Below are positions 25,015 through 33,999 of a stretch of 43,585 bases of DNA, in pieces. The translations under genes and the position numbers were made by a program. Source of the stretch: Thermodesulfobacteriota bacterium. Its GTDB lineage: Bacteria; Desulfobacterota; DSM-4660; Desulfatiglandales; Desulfatiglandaceae. Positions within the stretch are counted from its first letter, which is position 1; each line of letters starts with the position of its first letter. Below the pieces are notes generated by a model. It saw only the letters and a program-made list of their open reading frames with translations. It was not told where the DNA came from and did not search any database. Location of the stretch: contig JANQDY010000167.1 of NCBI GenBank assembly GCA_028278625.1, forward strand, positions 1-43,585. Direction: 5' to 3'.

Positions 25015-25204
25015 GAAAATAGTTTAATAGAAAGGGCATTTATGAAAGTATTGGCCATGATTTTGTTGAACGATTTTCCAGTTGGCAATTTTCTTTAGGT
25101 TTAATCTCCATCATGCTATAAATAACGACCCATCTGGTGTCATAGGGGTTTTGTAGAATGATCTCTGAATGTCACAAAAGAACAAGTAAGACTGGGAGAA
25201 CTAT

Positions 25205-26215
25205 TTGGATTTGGAAAGAGTTGGCATCATACCTAACCCATTTTCAGGGAAGGATATCCGGCGGCTGGTGGCATGTGGAACCGTCTCCAGCAATGAGCAT
25301 AAGATAAACCTTGTGTTGAGAATGCTTCAAGGGCTCCGGATGACGGGCGTTTCCGAAGTCGTCATCATGCCGGACAATTTCGGCATAGGGCTGCAGGCGA
25401 AAGATGACTTTTTCAAAACAAACCAATCCGCAATGAACGTCACATTTCTTGACATGCCGATAATGGGGAATGGTGAGGACACGCTCAGGGCGGCATCCAT
25501 GATGCGAGAGATGGCCGTCGGATGCATCATCACGCTAGGAGGGGACGGTACCAATCGCCTGGTGGCAAAGGCATGTGGAGAAACGCCCATTCTGCCCATC
25601 TCCACCGGCACAAACAACGTGTTTCCTTTCAATGTTGAATCGACGGTGGCCGGTATGGCGGCGGGGTTCTTTACAATGGGTCTCACGGATCCTGAGCAGT
25701 CCCTGTCACGGCGAAAGCGTCTCGATGTCGTTCAGGGTGATGAACTGATCGACATCGCCTTAATTGACGCGGTGGTGGTCAAGACCAAAGCCATCGGTGC
25801 CAGGGCCGTGTGGAATGTGGAACAGATCACACAGATCGTTCAGACATGCGGTACGCTTAGTGATATCGGTCTGTCTTCCATCGGCGGGAGCCTTCATCAC
25901 GTGACCCCTTCAGAAGACCGGGGTATCAGTGTGGACGTGGGCGGAGGAGACGGTCTCGTTATGGCACCGATCGCACCGGGACTTTTCAAGGAAGTACCGG
26001 TCAAATCGTCCCGGACCATCGGAATCGGCGAAGAGGTCCCGGTGAGAACGGTCCCTTCCATCCTGGCCCTTGACGGGGAAAGGGAACTCAAAGTGCGATC
26101 CGGGGATCCGGTTTCCATTCGTTTAACCGGATCAGCCATCAGGGTACTGGAAGTGCACGAAGTGATGAAACAGGCGACGGAAATGGGGTGGTTGGTAAAA
26201 AGGAGAAGAAAATGA
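25205..26215 (+). CDS. AcoX-like protein (NAD-kinase fold)
   Basis: AcoX is a protein of unknown exact role in acetoin-dehydrogenase operons and belongs to the ATP-NAD kinase superfamily. The 336-residue product has the kinase signatures [13 protein letters not shown] and [14 protein letters not shown]. It starts at TTG 25205 with GGGAG six bases upstream. The stop codon overlaps the ATG of isocitrate dehydrogenase (ATGA), so the two are translationally coupled. The C-terminal half (about 190-336) has the beta-rich part typical of diacylglycerol/NAD kinases. Possible roles are NAD phosphorylation or handling of a ketol intermediate. Its presence supports calling the nearby E1/E2 genes acetoin-dehydrogenase-like. 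Confidence 0.8.
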   Translation: MDLERVGIIPNPFSGKDIRRLVACGTVSSNEHKINLVLRMLQGLRMTGVSEVVIMPDNFGIGLQAKDDFFKTNQSAMNVTFLDMPIMGNGEDTLRAASMMREMAVGCIITLGGDGTNRLVAKACGETPILPISTGTNNVFPFNVESTVAGMAAGFFTMGLTDPEQSLSRRKRLDVVQGDELIDIALIDAVVVKTKAIGARAVWNVEQITQIVQTCGTLSDIGLSSIGGSLHHVTPSEDRGISVDVGGGDGLVMAPIAPGLFKEVPVKSSRTIGIGEEVPVRTVPSILALDGERELKVRSGDPVSIRLTGSAIRVLEVHEVMKQATEMGWLVKRRRK

Positions 26216-27480
26216 ACAATGCCATGGATGGGGCTTCCCAAAACCTTGGAAACGTTATTAAGTGGGATGATTCCGGAAGGCCCGTAGCGGCCGATTTTCC
26301 CATCATTCCGTTTGTTGAAGGTGATGGCATAGGACCCGATATATGGGCTGCCACAAGAGCGGTTTTGGACGCCGGCGTAAAAAAGGCGTATGGTGAAAGG
26401 CGGAAGATCATATGGCATGAGATTCTGGCAGGGGAAAAGGCCCGGGCCGCATACGGCCATGAACATCTGTTGCCCAAGGAGACACTGGAGGCCATTTTGA
26501 AGTACGGCGTGGCCATCAAAGGTCCCCTTACGACGCCGGTGGGTGGCGGATTCAGATCTCTGAACGTGGCCCTGAGGCAGGCCCTTGATCTTTATGCCTG
26601 TGTGCGTCCGGTGCGCTACCTGGAAGGGGTGCCCGCGCCGGTGATCCATCCTGAAAGGGTAAACATTGTGATTTTCAGGGAAAATACGGAAGACGTCTAT
26701 GCGGGCGTGGAATGGCCCGCCGGATCTTCCGAGGCCCGCGAGCTTCTGGCCGCCATTAACAGCAAGTCTGAAGCGACCGGTGGCACGATTCTGCCCATGG
26801 AAAGCGCCCTGGGAATTAAACCCATGAGCAAGGAAAACACGGTCCGTCTGGTGGAAATGGCCATTCAATACGCTTTGGACCATAAACTCGCCAGCGTAAC
26901 CCTGGTCCACAAGGGAAATATCATGAAATACACGGAAGGCGCCTTCAGGGACTGGGGCTATGCCGTTGCCCGGGAAAAATTCGAAGAAAAAACGCTAACG
27001 GAAGCGGAACTCCATGACAAATTCCAGGGGAGAGTGCCTGAAGGGATGATTGTGATCAAGGATCGCATCGCGGATGCAATGTTTCAGCAGCTTCTGCTCC
27101 GGCCGGAAGAATATGATGTGATTGCCACTCCGAATCTGAACGGCGATTACCTTTCCGACGCCGCCGCGGCCCAGGTGGGTGGACTCGGCATGGCACCGGG
27201 TGCCAACATCGGGGACCGACGTGCCCTGTTTGAAGCAACCCATGGCACGGCCCCCAAGTACGCGGACAAGGACAAGGTGAACCCCGGTTCCCTGATCCTG
27301 TCAGGGGTGGAGATGCTTCGGTTTATTCTCTGGAAGGAAGGGGCTGACAAGGTGGTTTCGGCCCTAAAAAGGACCATTCTGCAGAAAACCGTCACCTATG
27401 ACCTGGCCCGCCAGATGAAAGGGGCCGAAACGCTCAAATGCTCTGAATTCGGCGCCGCCATCATCGAAAACATGGCGTGA
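26212..27480 (+). CDS. icd: NADP-dependent isocitrate dehydrogenase
   Basis: The enzyme converts isocitrate and NADP+ to 2-oxoglutarate, CO2 and NADPH in the TCA cycle. The 422-residue product is of the E. coli type. The isocitrate-binding [16 protein letters not shown] contains the regulatory-type Ser. Catalytic Tyr and Lys are in ENTEDVYAG and [19 protein letters not shown] specificity is indicated by HGTAPKYA (Lys-Tyr that bind the 2'-phosphate) and the Arg of YDLARQM. ATG 26212 is chosen because AAGGAG lies six bases before it and it overlaps the preceding stop; an ATG or GTG upstream would overlap the AcoX-like gene more. It ends 4 bp from the convergent citrate synthase gene. Confidence 0.97.
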   Translation: MNNAMDGASQNLGNVIKWDDSGRPVAADFPIIPFVEGDGIGPDIWAATRAVLDAGVKKAYGERRKIIWHEILAGEKARAAYGHEHLLPKETLEAILKYGVAIKGPLTTPVGGGFRSLNVALRQALDLYACVRPVRYLEGVPAPVIHPERVNIVIFRENTEDVYAGVEWPAGSSEARELLAAINSKSEATGGTILPMESALGIKPMSKENTVRLVEMAIQYALDHKLASVTLVHKGNIMKYTEGAFRDWGYAVAREKFEEKTLTEAELHDKFQGRVPEGMIVIKDRIADAMFQQLLLRPEEYDVIATPNLNGDYLSDAAAAQVGGLGMAPGANIGDRRALFEATHGTAPKYADKDKVNPGSLILSGVEMLRFILWKEGADKVVSALKRTILQKTVTYDLARQMKGAETLKCSEFGAAIIENMA

Positions 27481-27484
27481 ACCG

Positions 27485-28774
27485 TTATTTTCTCTCACTC
27501 ATGGGCACATAGTCCCGTTCACGGGACCCAATATAGATCTGCCGGGGACGGTAGATTTTCCATTTGGGGTCATCGGCGCTTTCTTTCCACTGGGATATCC
27601 AACCCGGCAGACGGCCGATGGCAAACATGACCGGAAACATGTTCAACGGAATTCCGATGGCACGCAGCAGTATTCCCGCATAAAAATCGACGTTCGGATA
27701 GAGGTTGTGATCGATGAAATAGCTGTCTTTTAAGGCGACTTCCTCCAGCTTATTGGCAATGGGCAGGAGCGGGTCCTCCCGGTTGAGTTTGTCAAGGACC
27801 TTGCTGCAGACTTTTTCGATGATACGGGCACGGGGATCAAAGGTTTTATACACCCGGTGGCCGAATCCCATCAGCCTGAAAGGATCGTTGCGGTCTTTGG
27901 CCCGTGAGATAAAGGGTGCCGGATCTCCGCCATTGTCATGTATCTGCTGCAACATTTCTATGACCGCCTGGTTGGCACCGCCGTGCAGCGGTCCCCACAG
28001 TGCCGATATGCCCGCCGAGATGGCGGCATAGATGTTCACCCGGGCGCTTCCCACTGCTCTCACGGATGACGTGGAGCAGTTCTGCTCATGGTCCGCATGA
28101 AGGATCCAGAAAACATTCAATGCGTCCACCAGGTCCTCGTCAATGGTATACGGTTTTACCGGCGAATCGAACATCATGTTCAGGAAGTTGGCGCAGTAGC
28201 TTAGATCGTGACGGGGATAGACGACCTTGTGACCCCTGGTGATGCGATAACCCATGGCGGCCAGGGTTCTGACCTTTGACATCAGCCTGGCAAAAATGAT
28301 ATTGATTTCCTCTTCGTGACTCAAGTCGGAAATGCCCGGGTAAAAGGCCCTTAAAGCGTTCATCATGGAGGACAGAATGCCCATGGGATGTGCCGTTCTC
28401 GGATAATTTTCAAAGTAGGCGTGCATATCTTCGTGCACCAGGCTGTGGTCATTTAGTCGGATTGAAAAAGCCCGAAGCTCCTCCTCGTTTGGCAATTCAC
28501 CATTAATGAGAAGATATGCCGTTTCCCGGAAAGTGGAACGTTCCGCCAATTGCTCCACTGGAATCCCCCGGTATCGCAGGATTCCCTTTTCTCCGTCCAT
28601 GAAAGTGATACTGCTTTTGCAGAGGCCGGTATTGCCGCATCCCGGATCCATGGTAATTAAACCGGTTTCAGCTCTCAATCTGGAAATGTCAAGCGCCCGC
28701 TCCCCTTCGCTTCCCACAACGATTGGAAGTTCATATGTTTTTCCATCAACGATCAATTTTGCGGTCTCGCCCAT
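27485..28774 (-). CDS. gltA: Citrate synthase (type II, GltA-like)
   Basis: It condenses acetyl-CoA with oxaloacetate to citrate. The 429-residue length is that of the hexameric, Gram-negative type. The N-terminal domain (residues 1-50) is typical (YELPIVVGSEGERALDISRL). The catalytic residues are visible: His in WILHADHEQNCSTS, His in LWGPLHGGANQAV and Asp in LYPNVDFYAG. AAAGGAG lies nine bases before the ATG. It is the last gene of a seven-gene minus-strand run that starts with the module 2 dehydrogenase complex. The context suggests it draws off acetyl-CoA made by those complexes, together with the adjacent isocitrate dehydrogenase. Confidence 0.97.
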   Translation of the reverse strand: MGETAKLIVDGKTYELPIVVGSEGERALDISRLRAETGLITMDPGCGNTGLCKSSITFMDGEKGILRYRGIPVEQLAERSTFRETAYLLINGELPNEEELRAFSIRLNDHSLVHEDMHAYFENYPRTAHPMGILSSMMNALRAFYPGISDLSHEEEINIIFARLMSKVRTLAAMGYRITRGHKVVYPRHDLSYCANFLNMMFDSPVKPYTIDEDLVDALNVFWILHADHEQNCSTSSVRAVGSARVNIYAAISAGISALWGPLHGGANQAVIEMLQQIHDNGGDPAPFISRAKDRNDPFRLMGFGHRVYKTFDPRARIIEKVCSKVLDKLNREDPLLPIANKLEEVALKDSYFIDHNLYPNVDFYAGILLRAIGIPLNMFPVMFAIGRLPGWISQWKESADDPKWKIYRPRQIYIGSRERDYVPMSERK

Positions 28775-28840
28775 AACACTCTACTCCTTTGTCCTTTATG
28801 GATGGTTTTAAGGAAACGGAAAGACGGATCCTGCGCTTCT

Positions 28841-29608
28841 TCAGCCGCCAAAGTACCGAATCAACTGATCCACATGAAGCACGCCATCAAACCCGAGTAT
28901 GTCGTTGTCCCCCTTCTTCAAGACGCCTTTTTCGCTGTCAGGATCACCCAGTGAAGTGACAATGATGTCCGCCTCACTCAAATCCTCCTTTTCCGTATAG
29001 ATATTGGTGGTGGCAACAACTCGAAGGCCCGCGGCTTTGGCGGCCAGAAGACCGTTTCTGGAGTCTTCAATGACGATGCACTGCCGGGGATCAAGCCCGC
29101 TCTTTTCAAGACCCAGCAGATAGATTTCAGGGTCAGGTTTTTTCTTCTTGACCACGTCTCCGGCAAGAACAAATTCAAACCGAATATCCCCCAGCAGGCC
29201 ATCGGCGATGGCGCTGGCGGATCTTTCATTGGCAGTGGTGCAGACGCCCAGTTTGATGCCGCTCGCCATTGCTTCTTTCATAACCCTTTTGATGCCGGAT
29301 CTCAAGGGAAGCTTGCCGGATGTGATAAGGGAAATGAAGATTTCGGTCTTTTTCTTATGGAGTTCATTTATAAAATCCGTCAGCTCATTTTCCGTCAAAT
29401 CCGCAAATAACCCTTCTTCCCTGAAGTAGTGGCGCATCCGTTCCTTGCCGCCGGCAACCTGAAGGAGCTGATGATAACGCTCCACATCCCATTTGAAATC
29501 GTACCCGAAAGCCTTAAAGGCTTCATTAAATGCGACCCGATGGCCGTCTTTTTCGGTGTCAACAATGACGCCGTCCTGGTCAAAGAATATTCCCCCGAGA
29601 TTTCCCAT
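28841..29608 (-). CDS. HAD-superfamily phosphatase, CbbY/beta-PGM-like
   Basis: These are aspartate-nucleophile phosphatases or phosphomutases. The 255-residue product has motif I FDQDGVIVDTE, motif II around LGVCTTANE, motif III KKKPDPEIYLLGLE and motif IV VIEDSRNGLLAAKAAG. The helical cap (about 20-90) is of the CbbY type, whose members remove the 1-phosphate of xylulose or ribulose 1,5-bisphosphate or interconvert hexose phosphates. ATG 29608 with AAGGAGG eight bases upstream is chosen over TTG 29611. Its place next to an aldolase suggests it removes phosphate from a bisphosphate or from a side product. Exact substrate unknown. Confidence 0.85.
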   Translation of the reverse strand: MGNLGGIFFDQDGVIVDTEKDGHRVAFNEAFKAFGYDFKWDVERYHQLLQVAGGKERMRHYFREEGLFADLTENELTDFINELHKKKTEIFISLITSGKLPLRSGIKRVMKEAMASGIKLGVCTTANERSASAIADGLLGDIRFEFVLAGDVVKKKKPDPEIYLLGLEKSGLDPRQCIVIEDSRNGLLAAKAAGLRVVATTNIYTEKEDLSEADIIVTSLGDPDSEKGVLKKGDNDILGFDGVLHVDQLIRYFGG

Positions 29609-29650
29609 CAATCATTCCTCCTTTTTACCCGCAATCCCAGTGACCGTGCC

Positions 29651-30529
29651 CTAACCGGCCTTCCCCGCGCAACCCAGAAGATCGATCCAGTAATGGATTC
29701 TCCCTTTGATGGCCTCTTTCACCGCACCGTCGATTTTTCCGGGATTGTACTCATCCCGATGTGATGAGATGTAATCATAGGTCGTATCAATCAGGGTATG
29801 TTTCAAGTCTGTGGAAACATTGAATTTGCTCCCCCCCAGGGCCACCAGTTTCTTCACCACATCCGGTTGCAGGCCGGTTCCCCCATGGATGACCAGTGGA
29901 ATTCTGGCCCTTTTGCCATTGATGAGATCCGCGATTTTTTCCAGGCGATCAAAATCCAGTTTCGGGTTCTTGGTCTTGTAGACGCCGTGGGCCGTCCCGA
30001 TGGCGGGTGCGAAAATGTCGATCCCCGTTTCCTCCACGAAACGGAGTGCCTCTTGGGGGTCGCACATGGTGGCTTCATCCTCCGACACCCTTACCTGGTC
30101 TTCAATGCCCGAGACCGTTCCCAACTCCCCTTCCACTGAAACATTGTTCATTTTGTGACAGTAGTCGCTCACTTCCCTGGTTTGACGGATGTTCTCCTCG
30201 AAGTCCTGTTTGGAGGCATCGATCATGATGTTGGTGTATCCTGAGTCCGCACAGGTTTTGCAGTAGGACACTTCCGTGCAGTGATCCAGATGAAGGCATA
30301 TGGGAATGGGGGCGGATCGGGCAATGATGCCATAAACGGCCCCAATCACCTCGGGTTTGAGGAATCGGGACGGGGTTACCGAGGTCTGGATAATGAGCGG
30401 GGCATTTTTTTCAACGGCCGCCTCCACAACTGCTTCCAGTTGAATCAGGTTGGTGACGTTGAAGGCCCCAACCGCATACTTTTCTTCAGTTGCTTTTAAT
30501 AGCATTTCCCTTGCATTCACGATTGCCAT
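29651..30529 (-). CDS. Class II fructose/tagatose-bisphosphate aldolase-type enzyme
   Basis: Zinc-dependent class II aldolases split a ketose (bis)phosphate into dihydroxyacetone phosphate and an aldehyde. The 292-residue product has the zinc and catalytic residues in CLHLDHCTE, His in GTAHGVYK, and His in LVIHGGTGL; the second segment also carries phosphate-binding residues of the family. The short length and the sequence GTAHGVY resemble the tagatose/KbaY and IolJ group more than E. coli FbaA, but the substrate cannot be fixed. The ATG at 30529 has a GGAGAAGAG site. It lies between two HAD phosphatases in the module 2 operon, 16 bp after the NagD-like gene. Confidence 0.9.
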   Translation of the reverse strand: MAIVNAREMLLKATEEKYAVGAFNVTNLIQLEAVVEAAVEKNAPLIIQTSVTPSRFLKPEVIGAVYGIIARSAPIPICLHLDHCTEVSYCKTCADSGYTNIMIDASKQDFEENIRQTREVSDYCHKMNNVSVEGELGTVSGIEDQVRVSEDEATMCDPQEALRFVEETGIDIFAPAIGTAHGVYKTKNPKLDFDRLEKIADLINGKRARIPLVIHGGTGLQPDVVKKLVALGGSKFNVSTDLKHTLIDTTYDYISSHRDEYNPGKIDGAVKEAIKGRIHYWIDLLGCAGKAG

Positions 30530-30545
30530 TTCACTCTTCTCCCCA

Positions 30546-31421
30546 TTAAAGCGCTTTGAACAGTAAATCAGGTTTTATCCGGGATCTTTCCACATGTTCT
30601 CGATTGGTCACGCCTCCCAGCAACAGGGCGGACCGGTATCCGAAATTGCTGGCTCCCAGAATATCAGACTCCAAATGATCGCCGATCATCATCACTCGGC
30701 GATGATCAATGCTGCGTTCGGCCCTCTTTTCCAATCGGGAGTGATTGTGTTCGAAAATGGGTGAATGGGGTTTTCCCAGGTAGAAAGGTTCAAGAGGGGT
30801 GCCATAGGCATTCAAAACATTTTTTATGAATCGGCCGACGCCACCGGCGGCAATGTGGATTCTGCCTGAGTGCCTGGGATAGAATTCATCCGGGTTCGGC
30901 ACAATCAGCGGCCTTTCGGGAAATTGGATAAAGTAGTTGATAACACCGTTGATGACCGTTTCCCAATCGTAGTTCTCTTCGCCCACGATAACGCCTTGGC
31001 ATAAGGGTAGTTTCTCGAGATCTCGTGTTGTCAAAAGGCCCGCCGTTTCACCAAAGCATGGGTTTCCCAAGTCCCCCATGATAAAAAAAAGCTGTCCCGT
31101 AAGCTGATGCCTAAGCGCAAATTCCTGCAACCCATGGCCACAGGAAACGATTTCCTGCGGTGAAATATCAAGCCCGCATTTTTTCAAGGCCCTGGATTTC
31201 TCCAATGTGGAATGGTTCGCGTCGTTGGTCAGTAGTGAAAACAGGATTTCTTTTTGTCTCAGCCCCTTGAGCAGATCCATGCCGCCCGGCATGGGGGCGT
31301 TGTCAACCATCAGAACACCGTCCACATCAAACACCAGGGCACAAAGATCATCGGAATGAATATCAAGCCACTGGCGAAGGGAGCCAAAAACGTTTATTTT
31401 GAGCGCGGAAGTGGATAACAT
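30546..31421 (-). CDS. HAD-IIA phosphatase, NagD-like
   Basis: Family members hydrolyse phosphate from small phosphometabolites. The 291-residue product has motif I LVFDVDGVLMVDNAP, motif II near SLLTNDANHS, and motif IV MMIGDHLESDILGASNFGYRSALLLGG, as in the NagD/p-nitrophenylphosphatase type, where GKP (YLGKPHSP) is the Lys motif. The cap domain (about 80-215) belongs to the IIA class. The ribosome site before ATG 31421 is poor, and an RNA hairpin pair lies just upstream (31481-31576), so expression may depend on structure. Substrate unknown; the operon suggests a phosphoketose intermediate or a toxic side product. Confidence 0.85.
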   Translation of the reverse strand: MLSTSALKINVFGSLRQWLDIHSDDLCALVFDVDGVLMVDNAPMPGGMDLLKGLRQKEILFSLLTNDANHSTLEKSRALKKCGLDISPQEIVSCGHGLQEFALRHQLTGQLFFIMGDLGNPCFGETAGLLTTRDLEKLPLCQGVIVGEENYDWETVINGVINYFIQFPERPLIVPNPDEFYPRHSGRIHIAAGGVGRFIKNVLNAYGTPLEPFYLGKPHSPIFEHNHSRLEKRAERSIDHRRVMMIGDHLESDILGASNFGYRSALLLGGVTNREHVERSRIKPDLLFKAL

Positions 31422-31480
31422 GAAATCATCGGGGCAATGGGCACCCGCCTAAGTGATGTTATTGGGGGTAAAAGTACCGG

Positions 31481-31576
31481 CCTTCAATGGTGCGCGGCAG
31501 AAAATGCCGCGGCACACATTGAAGGAACCGGCAGTTCAAGGAGCGGCCGTTGTTGGAAAGCTAGTTTCCAACGGCC
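31481..31576 (-). other. Two tandem stem-loops between E2 and the NagD-like gene
   Basis: The first spans 31481-31525: CCTTCAATG and CATTGAAGG form the base, GTGC/GCAC and GCGGCA/TGCCGC the inner stem, with single-base bulges and a five-base loop. The second spans 31545-31576: TTGGAAA/TTTCCAA and GGCCG/CGGCC with a three-base bulge; its loop includes the stop codon of the E2 gene. Neither is followed by a U tract on the minus strand. They may act in RNA processing or stability and set different levels of complex and phosphatase. Confidence 0.6.
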
Positions 31577-32925
31577 ATGAGGATATACGGTTTTTCAATA
31601 TAAGTCTTTACTTTTTTGAGGAAACGGCCCGCGTCCGCACCGTCGATGATCCGGTGATCAAAGGTGAGGCTCAAAACCATCCGTTTACCCACCTTGATTT
31701 CACCATCTTCCACCACCGGCTTTTCCACAATCCTGCCAACACCCAGGATGCAGCTTTCAGGTGCATTGATGATGGGGGTAAAGGCATCCACATCCAGAAA
31801 TCCCATGTTGGTTAAAGTGAAGGTCCCTCCCTGGAGATCATTGGGCATCAGTTTCCTCGATCTTGCCCGTGTTGCCAGATCATTCAGTTCTTCCTGAATG
31901 GTGACGACACTTTTCTTGTTGGCATCACGAATGACGGGAACTACCAAGCCTTCTTCAACGTCCACCGCCACCCCAAGGTTGATGGACTCCCATTCCCAGA
32001 TTTCATCTTTCACCACACTGGCATTCATTCGGGGATAACTTTCAAGGACTTCTGACAGAATTTTGAGGAGAATGGCGTTGTAGGAGACTTTGATGGCCTC
32101 GTCCTCGGGGCCGGTTCCCAGCATCTTTCGTAATCGAACCAATTCACCGACATCCACTTCAGATGTGATGGTCAACTGTGCGGACTGCTGAAGGCTCTGA
32201 TGCATCCGCTCAAAAATGACCTGTCGGACGCCACGAATGGGCTCCACCGTTTTGACTTCTTTGCCGGCCACGGGTGCCGGTTTTTCGGCCGGGGCTTCGT
32301 CGCCCGTACCTTTCTGGATGGCCAGTTCCACGTCCTCTTTCATGATACGGCCGCCGGGTCCTGTCCCTTTGAGACTTTTGATATCCACCCCATGGTCTTC
32401 GGCCATTTTTCTGGCCACCGGCGATATGGCCTCTCTGGTATCGACCGCTGCTTCGGCGGCACGCTTGATGTCCTTTTCCTTGATACGGCCGCCGGGCCCG
32501 GTCCCTTCCACTCCTCTGATATCAACTCCCAGTTTCTCGGCAACTTTCCGGGCCCTTGCGGAGATTTTGATGTCTCCGGGAGCAGCGCCTTCTTTTTTGC
32601 CCAAGCGTTTTCGAATCTCAGAAATGTCCGGACCGGCGTCCTGTGACGAATCTTCTCCCGACAACTTGTCCAGGTCCACGCTTTCTCCCTGCGCCCCCAC
32701 AATACCGATGGTGGCGAAGATTTCGGTCTTTCCACCGTCCGGCACAATGATCTTCAAAAGAACACCGTCAGCGGGCGATTCAACTTCAAAGACCACTTTT
32801 TCCGTTTCCACTTCGCAGACAGGCTCGCCCTTGGCGACTTTATCACCCTCTGACTTCAGCCATTTGACAACTCTGCCCTCTGTAATATCCTGCCCTGCCT
32901 GGGGCATGATGATTTTTTCTGCCAT
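31561..32925 (-). CDS. Dihydrolipoyl acyltransferase E2 with tandem subunit-binding domains (module 2)
   Basis: The 454-residue product has a lipoyl domain (about 2-77, lipoylated Lys43 in ETEKVVFEV). Two peripheral subunit-binding domains follow one another (121-156, ISARARKVAEKLGVD to KDIKRA; and 167-203, ISPVARKMAEDHGVD to EDVELAI), then the acyltransferase domain (about 225-454) with an intact DHRIIDG motif. Most E2 proteins have a single binding domain, which anchors E1 or E3. The second copy could let both E1 and E3 bind to one chain. The ATG at 32925 follows GAGGACGG. It is the third gene of the operon after E1alpha and E1beta. Its HxxxDG motif is normal, unlike the module 1 E2. Confidence 0.93.
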   Translation of the reverse strand: MAEKIIMPQAGQDITEGRVVKWLKSEGDKVAKGEPVCEVETEKVVFEVESPADGVLLKIIVPDGGKTEIFATIGIVGAQGESVDLDKLSGEDSSQDAGPDISEIRKRLGKKEGAAPGDIKISARARKVAEKLGVDIRGVEGTGPGGRIKEKDIKRAAEAAVDTREAISPVARKMAEDHGVDIKSLKGTGPGGRIMKEDVELAIQKGTGDEAPAEKPAPVAGKEVKTVEPIRGVRQVIFERMHQSLQQSAQLTITSEVDVGELVRLRKMLGTGPEDEAIKVSYNAILLKILSEVLESYPRMNASVVKDEIWEWESINLGVAVDVEEGLVVPVIRDANKKSVVTIQEELNDLATRARSRKLMPNDLQGGTFTLTNMGFLDVDAFTPIINAPESCILGVGRIVEKPVVEDGEIKVGKRMVLSLTFDHRIIDGADAGRFLKKVKTYIEKPYILMAVGN

Positions 32926-32996
32926 TTTATTTATCCGTCCTCACGCTTTTCCTAGGGAAATCCTGTAAGACCACTATTGCTTTTTTTCGGGTATCG

Positions 32997-33968
32997 TTAA
33001 GCGACCTTCAAAACTGCTTCGATAATATCTTCCACCGTTGGAATACAGACTTTTTCAAGTTCCAGGTTATAAGGGATCGATGTATCCCTGCCGCAGACCC
33101 TCATGACCGGGCCGTCCATGTCATCATAGGCTTCCTCCATGATCATGGCCGCAATATCCCCACCGATCCCGCCTCTCTTGCAGGCTTCATGAACAATGAC
33201 CACATTGCCGGTCTTCCTGGCGGATGCCAGAATCGCTTCCTCATCCAGCGGCTTGATGGTCCTGAGATCCAAAACCTCAACGCTGATCCCTTCTTTTTCA
33301 AGCAATTTCGCCGCCTCCAGGCATTTAAGCGTCATGTAGGAGTATGTAATGAGGGTGACGTCTTCCCCCTCTCTCTTCACATCCGCCTGGCCCAGAGGAA
33401 TGGAATACGCTTCATCGGGAACTTCACCCTTGGTCATGTATAAGAGCTTATGTTCCAGAAACATGGTGGGTTTGTTGTCCCGGATAGAAGAGACCAAAAG
33501 ACCGTAAGCGTCATAAGGTGTCGAAGGCATCACGACCTTGAGTCCCGGAATATGATAAAAAAACGCTTCAAGACTCTGAGAATGTTGGGCGGCAATGCCG
33601 TTCCCGGCGCCCCCCTGGGTCCTCACCACCATGGGGACTTCTCCCTGACCCCCCGACATGAATTCGTACTTGGCCGCCTGATTGACAATGGCATCCATGC
33701 AAACCGTCGTAAAATCAACAAATAGAATATCGACAACCGGTTTGGTCCCCGCGAGTGCCGCGCCCACGGCCGCACCTGTAAAGGTGGCTTCGGCAAGGGG
33801 GGTGTCTAACACACGGTGGGGGCCGAATTCTTTCAGGAGTCCTACGGTAACCTGGTAGGACCCGCCGCGCTCACCGATGTTTTCTCCCAAAACAAAAACC
33901 GTTGGATCTTTTCTCATTTCTTCAAACAGTGCCCTGTTCAAAGCTTCCCGATACATCATCTCAGACAT
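32997..33968 (-). CDS. 2-oxoacid/acetoin dehydrogenase-like E1 beta subunit (module 2)
   Basis: The 323-residue product begins MSEMMYREALNRALFEEM; an upstream frame to 34103 is rejected because AAGGAG lies just before ATG 33968 and the extension runs into the E1alpha gene. Typical features are FVLGENIGERGGSYQVT, RVLDTPLAEATFTGAAVGAA (TPP region), the His-rich AAQHSQSLEAFFYHIPGLKVV and VEVLDLRTIKPLDEE. It is closer to acetoin-dehydrogenase and generic PDH-type beta subunits than the module 1 copy. It lies 31 bp after E1alpha and 71 bp before E2. It should pair with the module 2 E1alpha. Confidence 0.92.
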   Translation of the reverse strand: MSEMMYREALNRALFEEMRKDPTVFVLGENIGERGGSYQVTVGLLKEFGPHRVLDTPLAEATFTGAAVGAALAGTKPVVDILFVDFTTVCMDAIVNQAAKYEFMSGGQGEVPMVVRTQGGAGNGIAAQHSQSLEAFFYHIPGLKVVMPSTPYDAYGLLVSSIRDNKPTMFLEHKLLYMTKGEVPDEAYSIPLGQADVKREGEDVTLITYSYMTLKCLEAAKLLEKEGISVEVLDLRTIKPLDEEAILASARKTGNVVIVHEACKRGGIGGDIAAMIMEEAYDDMDGPVMRVCGRDTSIPYNLELEKVCIPTVEDIIEAVLKVA

Positions 33969-33999
33969 TTTTTGACTCCTTACATGTAGGTGATTTAGA

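Noticed and set aside
24714..25098. Small plus-strand frames across the kinase start and upstream region
   Set aside because: They overlap the kinase and its promoter repeats, lack ribosome sites and have no family features.
27481..27484. Terminator between icd and gltA
   Set aside because: The genes converge with only 4 bp between them, and no hairpin with a T run is visible nearby.
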